The notes under the pieces are model-generated. The model worked only from the letters and a program-made list of their open reading frames with translations, searched no databases and was not told where the DNA came from. DNA of 46,051 nucleotides from Pseudomonas putida W15Oct28 (lineage in GTDB: Bacteria; Pseudomonadota; Gammaproteobacteria; Pseudomonadales; Pseudomonadaceae). Shown here in pieces: positions 1 through 8,581 of this stretch. The stretch covers positions 1 to 46,051 of the forward strand of contig NZ_JENB01000041.1 in the NCBI RefSeq assembly GCF_000708715.2, written 5' to 3'. Position numbers and translations under genes: made by a program. How positions within the stretch are numbered: the stretch's first letter is position 1; every line of letters begins with the position of its first letter.

Positions 1-900
1 GCCTTCGGTATTCGCGAAGAGAACATCTTCCCGATGTGGGACTGGGTGGGTGGGCGCTATTCGCTTTGGTCGGCCATCGGCCTGCCAATCGCCCTGGCCA
101 TCGGCACAGCCAACTTCAAGGAGCTGCTGTCAGGTGCCCACACCATGGACCAGCACTTCCAGACCGCGCCGTTCGACAAGAACATGCCGGTGCTGCTGGC
201 CCTGCTGGGCGTGTGGTATGGCAACTTCTGGGGCGCGAACAGCCACGCGATCCTGCCGTACGACCACTACCTGCGCAACATCACCAAGCACCTGCAGCAA
301 CTGGACATGGAGTCCAATGGCAAGAGCGTGCTGCAGGACGGCACCCCGGTGAAGATCGATACCGGCCCGGTAATCTGGGGCGGGGTCGGTTGTAACGGCC
401 AGCATGCCTACCACCAGTTGTTGCACCAGGGCACCCAACTGATTCCGGCCGACTTCATCGTACCGGTGGTGAGCTTCAACCCGGTGGCCGACCACCACCA
501 GTGGCTGTACGCCAACTGCCTGTCGCAGAGCCAGGCGCTGATGCAGGGCAAGACCCGTGAAGAAGCTGAGGCCGAACTGCGCAGCAAAGGCCTGAACGAA
601 GCGGACATCGCCAAGCTGGCCCCGCACAAGGTGATCCCTGGCAACCGCCCGAGCAACACCCTGGTGGTGGAGCGCATCAGCCCACGCCGCTTGGGCGCAC
701 TGGTGGCGATGTACGAGCACAAAGTGTTCGTGCAGAGCGTGATCTGGGGTATCAACGCCTTTGACCAGTGGGGTGTGGAACTGGGTAAAGAGCTGGGCAA
801 GGGTGTTTACCAACGCCTGGTCGGCACCCTGGAAGACAGCGCCGAAGACGGCTCTACCCAAGGCCTGATCAACTACTTCCGCGGCCGTCACCGCGGTTGA
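1..900 (+). CDS. pgi: Glucose-6-phosphate isomerase, 3' part (5' end outside window)
   Basis: The frame is open from base 1 and ends at the TGA at 898-900, giving the last 299 residues of a protein of about 550 residues. It interconverts glucose-6-phosphate and fructose-6-phosphate in the cytoplasm; in Pseudomonas it mainly serves gluconeogenesis and recycling of triose phosphates into the Entner-Doudoroff route. Visible family signatures are LDMESNGKS (catalytic Glu region, about 304-330), NGQHAYHQLLHQGTQ (active-site His region, about 397-440) and the C-terminal FDQWGVELGKELGKGVY motif with the catalytic Lys (about 760-810). It is followed by a REP pair and then acs on the same strand. The identification is firm; only the upstream start is missing. 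Confidence 0.97.
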   Translation, partial: AFGIREENIFPMWDWVGGRYSLWSAIGLPIALAIGTANFKELLSGAHTMDQHFQTAPFDKNMPVLLALLGVWYGNFWGANSHAILPYDHYLRNITKHLQQLDMESNGKSVLQDGTPVKIDTGPVIWGGVGCNGQHAYHQLLHQGTQLIPADFIVPVVSFNPVADHHQWLYANCLSQSQALMQGKTREEAEAELRSKGLNEADIAKLAPHKVIPGNRPSNTLVVERISPRRLGALVAMYEHKVFVQSVIWGINAFDQWGVELGKELGKGVYQRLVGTLEDSAEDGSTQGLINYFRGRHRG

Positions 901-913
901 CCTGATACCTTCG

Positions 914-1012
914 CTGGCCTCTTCGCGGGCTTGCCCGCTCCCACAGGTACTGCACAGTCGTTGAAGGCTGTGTTGTCCCTGTGGGAGCGGGCAAGCCCGC
1001 GAAGAGGCCAGC
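914..1012. repeat. REP inverted pair between pgi and acs
   Basis: Two copies of the P. putida-type REP face each other at 914-946 and 979-1012. Each has a core palindrome of the form GCGGGC-TTG-GCCCGC flanked by cctcttc and tcccacag. Such pairs lie outside genes, can fold into a cruciform-like RNA that protects upstream mRNA, and are known landing sites for some IS elements. The same unit recurs at 29940, 36657, 39040 and 45980 in this window. Confidence 0.9.
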
Positions 1013-1098
1013 ACAGGTTGAACACCTCTCCCAGCTACACTGTCCTATCGAATAGCCGTTGCAGTCCATCGCCCCTTACAAGAGCAGGACCACCCGCC

Positions 1099-3033
<1,935 letters not shown>

Positions 3034-3035
3034 CC

Positions 3036-3058
3036 GGCGGCCACTGTCCATGGCCGCC
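3036..3058 (+). terminator. Hairpin after acs (weak terminator or 3'-end stabiliser)
   Basis: GGCGGCCA and TGGCCGCC form an 8-bp stem with a 7-base loop directly after the acs stop codon. No T-run follows, so it is better read as an mRNA-stabilising hairpin or a weak terminator before the next gene. Confidence 0.4.
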
Positions 3059-3075
3059 CTGAACCACAGGTCGCC

Positions 3076-3945
3076 ATGGAAGCCCTTCGCCGCCGCATCG
3101 AAACCCAGGTCATGAGCCTCACCGGGCTGGCCCTCGGCCAGCTCGACCTGGAATCGCCCAAGGGCGACCCCGGCCTGTTCGGCCCGCACAGCATCAGTTG
3201 GCAAGTACATGGCGACTTCCCGAGCATGCTGGTCGGGGGCATCAGCGCACTCATGCTGCAGTTGTTGCACCCGCTGGCCCTGGCCGGTGTGTGGGACCAC
3301 TCCAATTTCCGCGAAGACCTGCTCGGCCGCCTGCGCCGCACCAGCCAGTTCATTTCCGGTACCACCTTTGGCGCCACCGGCGATGCCGAGTGGCTGATCG
3401 ACAAGGTTCGCACCATTCACCTGCAGGTCACCGGCACCGCACCGGACGGCCGCCCCTACGCAGCCAGTGACCCGGACCTGCTGACCTGGGTGCATGTGGC
3501 GGAGGTCAGCAGTTTCCTCGCCGCCCACCTGCGTTACCGCAACCCGCACCTGCCGCGCGCCGAGCAGGATGCCTATTACAACGAAATCGCCCTGATCGCC
3601 GAGCGCCTTGGCGCCCGTGACGTGCCACGTTCGTGCCAGCAGGTCGAAGACTACCTGCAACGCATGCGCGCGCAGCTGCACTGCGATACGCGCAGCCATG
3701 AAGTGATACAGATCCTGCTCGACGCCCCTGCCCCCAGCCGCATGGCACAGCCGGTAGGCAAGCTGATGCTGCACGCCGGGATCGACCTGCTGCCGGGCTG
3801 GGCCCAGGCGATGCTCGGCCTGCAGCACGGGCCCTTGCAACAGCGCCTGATCCGCCTGGGCCTGCAACGCACCGCGCCTGTGCTGCGCTGGGCAATGCGC
3901 GACGGCTCGGCGCATCGGGCCAAACGGCGCATGGGCATCGAATGA
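3076..3945 (+). CDS. DUF2236 / MpaB-type oxygenase-fold protein
   Basis: 289 residues. The pattern (HPLALAGVWDHS at about residue 60, RLRRTSQFISGTTFG, then the DPDLLTWVHVAEVSSF block and an HLRYR stretch) is that of the DUF2236 family. This family includes the latex-clearing oxygenase Lcp and fungal MpaB-like proteins, some of which bind b-type heme through conserved His residues. No signal peptide is obvious, so it is probably cytoplasmic or peripheral. The substrate is unknown, and assigning rubber or mycophenolate chemistry would be unjustified. It starts 42 bases after acs and may be co-transcribed with it; the ribosome site in front of the ATG is weak. Identity at family level is fairly sure; function is not. 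Confidence 0.8.
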   Translation: MEALRRRIETQVMSLTGLALGQLDLESPKGDPGLFGPHSISWQVHGDFPSMLVGGISALMLQLLHPLALAGVWDHSNFREDLLGRLRRTSQFISGTTFGATGDAEWLIDKVRTIHLQVTGTAPDGRPYAASDPDLLTWVHVAEVSSFLAAHLRYRNPHLPRAEQDAYYNEIALIAERLGARDVPRSCQQVEDYLQRMRAQLHCDTRSHEVIQILLDAPAPSRMAQPVGKLMLHAGIDLLPGWAQAMLGLQHGPLQQRLIRLGLQRTAPVLRWAMRDGSAHRAKRRMGIE

Positions 3946-4023
3946 GGGCAAATGGTCGCCCCTGCGGAACTGATTTAACGTGCCATACTCCAAGCATTCC
4001 TGCTTAGACAGACGAAGCGACAC

Positions 4024-6960
4024 ATGTACAAAGGATTGACTCGCGCCGCTGGCGCAATCGTGGCCCTCGTAGCCCTCTATAGCCTGCTCGGCTTTCTCAT
4101 TCTTCCCGGTGTCGCGCTGCGTATCGCCAACCAGCAGTTGGCCCAGTACGCGACCGTGCCGGCCCACCTCGAGCGGATCGAACTCAACCCCTTCAGCCTC
4201 GAGCTGACGCTGTGGGGCCTGCAGATCGGCGAGCCGGGCAAGGAGCAGGTCGGTTTCGAGCGGTTGTACGCCAACCTCTCGCTCGACAGCCTGTGGACCA
4301 AAGCCCTGCATCTGGAAGCGGTGGAACTCGAGAAACCTCGCAACGAGGTGCTGTTCGCCAAGGACGGTACCCTCAACCTGACCAGGTTGTTCAAGCTGCC
4401 CGCCAGTGAAGCCAAACCCGACGCCCCGCCCAGCGACCCGTTCCCGCTACGCATTGGCAGCATCAAGCTGGTCGATGGCTACCTGCACTTCGAGGACCAG
4501 CGCCCCAGCGAGCCGATCGAGTTCCTGTACGACAACATGAACCTGGAGCTGAAAAACCTCAGCACCCTGCCCAACGACAATGCCGACATGACGCTGGTGG
4601 CCAACGGCCCCAACGGTGGCCGGGTCGACTGGAAAGGCACCCTCAGCCTGTCGCCGATCGCCTCCGAAGGCACACTGAAGGTCACGGACGCCAAGATGAA
4701 GCTGTTCTGGCCCTACGTGCGCGATGCGGTGCCACTGGTGCTGGAAGACGGCGTGGTCAGCCTCGATACGCATTACAAGCTCAACCTCGCCAAACAGACC
4801 GAGCTGCTGCTGGACAACGCCTCCCTGCGCATCGCGCCATTCGCCATCAAGGCACCGGACGGCCGCCCGTTGGCGCGCCTGGCCAGCCTGGATGTGAGCG
4901 AAACCTCCGTCGACCTGGTCAAGCAAGTGGTCAGCGTGGGCAAGATCCGCAGCGAAAAACTGGAAACCTGGGCGGCGCTGGAAAAAGACGGCCAGCTCGA
5001 CTGGCAGAAGCTGTTCGCCAGCCAACCGGCCAAAGCCACGCCGAAGGAAAAGGCCGAGCCTGCCGCCGCCGAGCCTACGCCTGAAGAGAAAGCCGCCAAG
5101 GAGCCCGGCAAGCCTTGGCAAGTGCTGCTCAAGGACGTGCAACTGCGCAACTACCTGGTGCACCTGGCAGACCGCAGCCAGAAAGAACCGGTCGCCTTGG
5201 ACATCGGCCCGCTCAACGCCGACCTGCAAGGTTTCGACAGCCTCAACCAGTCTCCCTTCACGCTCAAACTCGATACCGGCGTAGGCAGACAAGGCAAACT
5301 GCAGGCGGCTGGCCAGGTGAACCTGGCGCCGATATGGGCCAAGCTGGATGTGAGCACCCGCGACATCGACCTGCGCGTGGCCCAGGCCTACATCAGCCCG
5401 TTCATCCTGCTGGAGCTGCGCAGCGGCATGCTCTCCAGCGACCTCAAGGTCGACCTGAAGAACACCGCGCCGCTGGCTTTCAACGTGACCGGCAAGGCGC
5501 AGGTCAACCAGTTGCATACCCTCGACACCATCAAGAGCCGCGACTTCGTCAAATGGCAGCAGGTGAATGTCGACGGCTTGTCCTACGTGCACGGCGATGC
5601 GCTGTCGATCGACAAAGTGACCCTGCTGCAGCCCTATGCGCGGTTCATCATCAACGAAGACCGCACTACCAACGTCAATGACCTGCTGATCCCGCAACCG
5701 GCCGGCGCTCCGGCGAGCAGCCCGGCCAAGCCGGCCTCGGCCAGCAGCGACAAGCCGCTGGGCATCCACATCGGCCAGATCGACATCAAAGACGGTTCGG
5801 CCAACTTTGCCGACCTGTCGCTCACCCCCAACTTCGCCACGGCCGCGCAGCAGCTCAATGGCCAGATTGGCACCATCGACAACCGCAAGCCGCTGCCGGC
5901 CAAGGTCGATATCAAGGGCAAGGTCGACCGCTACGCACCGGTAACCATCAAGGGCGCCCTCAACCCGTTCAACCCGCTTGCCAGCCTGGACATCGCCACC
6001 AGCTTCAAGCGCGTCGAGCTGACCACGTTGACGCCCTACTCCGGCAAATTTGCCGGCTTCCGCATCCGCAAGGGCCGGCTCAACCTCGACCTGCACTACC
6101 TGATTACCAACGGCCAGCTCAAGGCCGAGAACAAGGTGGTGGTGGAGCAACTACAACTGGGCGAGAAAGTCGACAGCCCGGACGCGGTCGACCTGCCGAT
6201 CCGCCTGGCAGTGGCACTGCTGAAGGATACCGAGGGCAAGATCTCGATCGAGCTGCCGGTGACCGGCGACCTCAACAACCCACAGTTCAGCGTCATGCCG
6301 ATTGTGTGGCAAACCCTGCGCAACCTGGTGCTGCGCGCTGCACAGGCGCCGTTCAAGTTCATTGGCGGGCTGATTACCGGCGGTGGCTCGGAAGACCTGG
6401 GTAACGTGGCCTTTGCCCCGGGCTCCAGCGAACTCACTGGCGATGCCCAGTCGTCACTGGACAAGCTGGCGTCGGCGCTGAAAGAGCGCCCGGAGCTGCG
6501 CCTGGAAATCGAAGGCACCAGCGCCCAGGCCAGCGACGGCCCGCTGATCGCCCAGCAGCGCCTGGAGCGTGAGTACCAGGCCACCTGGTACAAGATCCTG
6601 CAGCGCCGCGGTGACAAAGTGCCGGCCAATGCCTCGATGCTGGTAGTCGACGACAGCGACAAGCCGGCAATGCTGGAAGGCATCTACCGCACTCGCCTGA
6701 AACAGCAACCGCCTGCCGAATGGGAGCAACTGGGCCGCGACGAACGTACCACCAAGCTGCGTGAGGCAGTGATCAAGTCGTGGGCAGAAAGCACCGCCCT
6801 GCTGCGTACACTGGGCCAGGAGCGGGCCAGCAGCATCAAGGATTACCTGGTGGACAAGGGCAAGCTGGAAGATGACCGGGTGTACTTCATCGATACCAGC
6901 CTGGGCCAGCCTGAAAGCGATGGCCGGGTAGTGACGCCGATGCACCTGGATGCTGAATAA
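4024..6960 (+). CDS. DUF748 family AsmA-like envelope protein
   Basis: 978 residues. One N-terminal membrane segment (about residues 11-29) is followed by a long periplasmic region of repeated beta-strand-like stretches. Two low-complexity linkers rich in K/E/P/A (about 335-362 and 558-578) lie within it. The C-terminal part (from about residue 797, FAPGSSELTGDAQ) resembles an OmpA-type peptidoglycan-associated fold. DUF748 proteins belong to the AsmA/YhdP-like superfamily, several members of which form bridges that carry phospholipid between inner and outer membrane; that role here is inference. The gene stands alone, 78 bases after the DUF2236 gene. The ATG lies after gaagcgacac, a modest ribosome site. 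The next element is an inverted repeat, so it probably ends the transcription unit. Confidence 0.85.
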   Translation: MYKGLTRAAGAIVALVALYSLLGFLILPGVALRIANQQLAQYATVPAHLERIELNPFSLELTLWGLQIGEPGKEQVGFERLYANLSLDSLWTKALHLEAVELEKPRNEVLFAKDGTLNLTRLFKLPASEAKPDAPPSDPFPLRIGSIKLVDGYLHFEDQRPSEPIEFLYDNMNLELKNLSTLPNDNADMTLVANGPNGGRVDWKGTLSLSPIASEGTLKVTDAKMKLFWPYVRDAVPLVLEDGVVSLDTHYKLNLAKQTELLLDNASLRIAPFAIKAPDGRPLARLASLDVSETSVDLVKQVVSVGKIRSEKLETWAALEKDGQLDWQKLFASQPAKATPKEKAEPAAAEPTPEEKAAKEPGKPWQVLLKDVQLRNYLVHLADRSQKEPVALDIGPLNADLQGFDSLNQSPFTLKLDTGVGRQGKLQAAGQVNLAPIWAKLDVSTRDIDLRVAQAYISPFILLELRSGMLSSDLKVDLKNTAPLAFNVTGKAQVNQLHTLDTIKSRDFVKWQQVNVDGLSYVHGDALSIDKVTLLQPYARFIINEDRTTNVNDLLIPQPAGAPASSPAKPASASSDKPLGIHIGQIDIKDGSANFADLSLTPNFATAAQQLNGQIGTIDNRKPLPAKVDIKGKVDRYAPVTIKGALNPFNPLASLDIATSFKRVELTTLTPYSGKFAGFRIRKGRLNLDLHYLITNGQLKAENKVVVEQLQLGEKVDSPDAVDLPIRLAVALLKDTEGKISIELPVTGDLNNPQFSVMPIVWQTLRNLVLRAAQAPFKFIGGLITGGGSEDLGNVAFAPGSSELTGDAQSSLDKLASALKERPELRLEIEGTSAQASDGPLIAQQRLEREYQATWYKILQRRGDKVPANASMLVVDDSDKPAMLEGIYRTRLKQQPPAEWEQLGRDERTTKLREAVIKSWAESTALLRTLGQERASSIKDYLVDKGKLEDDRVYFIDTSLGQPESDGRVVTPMHLDAE

Positions 6961-6980
6961 CTTGAAGCTGATGCGTTCCC

Positions 6981-7096
6981 TGTAGGAGCGGCCTTGTGTC
7001 GCGATAGGGCCGCACAGCGGCCCCAGGATAGTTGTACCAAAGCTGAGAACTGGGGGCCGCTTTGCGGCCCTTTCGCGACACAAGGCCGCTCCTACA
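6981..7096. repeat. Long inverted repeat of the TGTAGGAGCGGCC type
   Basis: The left arm (6981-7013, beginning tgtaggagcggccttgtgtc) and the right arm (about 7056-7096, its reverse complement) are near-perfect inverses around a 40-base spacer. This is a second intergenic repeat family, distinct in sequence from the 35-bp REP seen elsewhere in the window. It lies between the converging DUF748 and VOC genes and may serve as a bidirectional transcript end. Confidence 0.85.
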
Positions 7097-7114
7097 AAGA
7101 GATGTGGTGCCTGC

Positions 7115-7528
7115 TTAGACCAACCGCTGCCCCGACACCGCCGGGTGATACAGCGGCTGTACCTTGTTCCCCGCCGGGTCCAGCAGGTGGAAGCTGCGGG
7201 CCCCGTCACCATGGTTGAATGGCCGGTCCAGCAAGGTCACGCCATGGGCCTTGAAGTACTGGTACCAGGCCTCCAGCTCCTCCACGCTGTCCACAATGAA
7301 CCCGTAGTGGTCCAGGGTCTGCAACCCATTGGCCGCCCCTGCCCCACGCCCCAGCGACAGGTTGTCGTTGCCGCAGGTGAGGTACACCAGGTCTTCGTTG
7401 GCGCGGTTCAGCACTTCCATGCCCAGCACATCGACGTAGAAGCGTTCGCACTCCTCCAGGTTGGGTACCAGCAGGGCAATATGGCGCAGGCCATTCAGGC
7501 GGCCGGGGCGTGCAGGCAATTCAGACAT
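7115..7528 (-). CDS. VOC-superfamily (glyoxalase / extradiol dioxygenase fold) protein
   Basis: 137 residues, one glyoxalase-type domain with two beta-alpha-beta-beta-beta halves. H16 (in LRHIALLVPN) and H74 (in LDHYGFIVDS) sit where the first two metal ligands of the family are expected. The third position, normally Glu in GNxxE, appears as Q124 in DPAGNKVQ, so metal binding may be altered. ATG at 7528 has GGAG 8 bases upstream. The gene is divergent from a small monooxygenase-fold gene with only 60 bases between the start codons. The pair shares a palindromic operator-like site, suggesting common control and a shared pathway. Substrate unknown; ring-cleavage, glyoxalase and resistance functions are all possible. 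Confidence 0.8.
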   Translation of the reverse strand: MSELPARPGRLNGLRHIALLVPNLEECERFYVDVLGMEVLNRANEDLVYLTCGNDNLSLGRGAGAANGLQTLDHYGFIVDSVEELEAWYQYFKAHGVTLLDRPFNHGDGARSFHLLDPAGNKVQPLYHPAVSGQRLV

Positions 7529-7544
7529 TGGCGAGGCTCCATTT

Positions 7545-7554
7545 TTGTATACAA
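7545..7554. promoter_or_regulatory. Palindromic operator-like site between divergent genes
   Basis: TTGTATACAA is a perfect 10-bp palindrome in the 60-bp divergent region. It is followed by the imperfect palindrome AATTCA-TAAT-TGAATT (7553-7568). Sequences of this kind are typical of operators for GntR-family (FadR/VanR-like) repressors. No regulator gene lies next to the pair. Confidence 0.5.
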
Positions 7555-7588
7555 TTCATAATTGAATTTAAAACAAAAGGAGCGCCTT

Positions 7589-7891
7589 GTGTATAGCCTG
7601 TTCATCAAGACCCGTGTAAAGCCCGGTTGTGCCAAGGACTTTCTGGCAGCGATCAAGGTCAATGCCGCCGCTTCCGTTGCCAGCGAGCCAGGCTGCCTGG
7701 TGTTCGATGTGTCGCAGGACCGGGTCGACCCGGAGCTGATCTACCTGTACGAGATCTACCGCGACGATGCCGCGTATGAAGCCCATACCCAGACCGCGCA
7801 TTTTCGCGACAGCCGCCCACTGGTAGAACCGCTGATCCTGGAGCAGGAATGCTTCGAGAGCGATGTAATCGCCCGCAACCCGGTGTACTAA
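7589..7891 (+). CDS. Antibiotic biosynthesis monooxygenase (ABM) domain protein, YgiN-like
   Basis: 100 residues. The GTG at 7589 is chosen because AAGGAG lies 6 bases upstream; the frame remains open a few codons further but those codons contain the ribosome site. The protein shows the ABM ferredoxin-like fold pattern: an N-terminal strand (MYSLFIKTRVKPG), a helix, SEPGCLVFDVSQD, then YLYEIYRDDAAYEAHTQTAHF. Members act as cofactor-free quinol monooxygenases or as small-molecule binding proteins (YgiN, LsrG); they work as dimers in the cytoplasm. It is divergent from the VOC-fold gene. Both folds handle aromatic or dicarbonyl compounds, so a joint detoxification or catabolic step is plausible but unproven. 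Confidence 0.8.
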   Translation: MYSLFIKTRVKPGCAKDFLAAIKVNAAASVASEPGCLVFDVSQDRVDPELIYLYEIYRDDAAYEAHTQTAHFRDSRPLVEPLILEQECFESDVIARNPVY

Positions 7892-7903
7892 GCGCCAAAA
7901 GCA

Positions 7904-7928
7904 AAGCCCTGGCACAGGGCCAGGGCTT
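7904..7928 (-). terminator. Hairpin between converging ABM and BON genes
   Basis: AAGCCCTGGC and its inverse pair around a 5-base loop. Read on the minus strand the stem is followed by tttgctttt, so it probably ends the BON-domain transcript; on the plus strand the T-run is poor. Confidence 0.55.
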
Positions 7929-7969
7929 CGGTAGAGGTGGCCAAATCCGTATGGCCGACGGGACTATCC

Positions 7970-8320
7970 TTATTCGGACTTCAGGCCATCAGCCGACACG
8001 GCCTGAACGCCTTTGATTTTCTTGGCGATGGCGACTGCCATCTCTTTCTGTGCATCGGTAACGGCCATATCGGACGACAGCGACACGACACCTTTGTTGG
8101 TTTCAACCTTGATGTCGCTGCCTGGCACGCCTTTCTCGGTCATCAGGTCAGCTTTGACCTTGGTGGTGATCCAGGTATCGGAGGTAGCTTCCTTGGCTTT
8201 GGTCACCTCACCGGCCGCCAGCGTCATGGGGGCCTGGGTGGACTGTTGGGCGAATGCCGCGTTAGCCATGGTCAGGGTCAGAGCGGTAGCAGTAGCGGCA
8301 GCAATGGCGAACTTCTTCAT
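7970..8320 (-). CDS. Exported BON-domain protein (OsmY-like)
   Basis: 116 residues. The ATG at 8320 is chosen because AGGAG lies 8 bases upstream; a GTG three codons earlier abuts the ribosome site. Residues 1-25 form a clear Sec signal peptide ending AFA|QQ, so the mature protein is periplasmic. The rest contains one BON domain (about residues 45-115, with the DTWITTKVKADLMTE and GVVSLSSDMAVTDAQ patterns). BON domains bind phospholipid membranes; E. coli OsmY, with two such domains, protects the envelope under osmotic stress and acts as a periplasmic chaperone. This protein has only one. It is monocistronic and preceded by an AT-rich region with a possible sigma-54 promoter. Confidence 0.88.
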   Translation of the reverse strand: MKKFAIAAATATALTLTMANAAFAQQSTQAPMTLAAGEVTKAKEATSDTWITTKVKADLMTEKGVPGSDIKVETNKGVVSLSSDMAVTDAQKEMAVAIAKKIKGVQAVSADGLKSE

Positions 8321-8383
8321 GTGGGTCACTCCTGTTTTTCGAAAGGTCTGCGCCTATGTCCTGGCGGCAGGTATGAAGGTAGT

Positions 8384-8399
8384 TGCATGTGCTGTGCCA
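8384..8399 (-). promoter_or_regulatory. Candidate sigma-54 (-24/-12) promoter of the BON gene
   Basis: On the minus strand TGGCACAGCACATGCA matches the RpoN consensus TGGCAC-N5-TTGCA at all but one base, with GG and GC separated by exactly 10 bases. It lies about 65 bases upstream of the ATG, and an AT-rich stretch suited to an activator or IHF contact follows further upstream (8400-8455). Confidence 0.45.
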
Positions 8400-8535
8400 G
8401 CTTTCAGAATTCTATTTAACCCTTATAAATCAACTAGTTAGCATACAGCCATCATTTGCGTGGTCGTGCATTTTGCAATCAGCGCGGTAAACCTGCATGC
8501 AAGATGCAAGTCCGCAAAAGGTTCCCGCCACCCAT

Positions 8536-8563
8536 AAAAAAAGGGCCCCGAAGGGCCCTTTTT
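8536..8563 (-). terminator. Rho-independent terminator of pnp
   Basis: An 11-bp perfect stem (AAAAAGGGCCC / GGGCCCTTTTT) closes on a 4-base loop. On the minus strand it is followed by a run of Ts. It sits 19 bases after the pnp stop codon. Confidence 0.9.
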
Positions 8564-8581
8564 CTGTTGCGGTGCAGTCGC

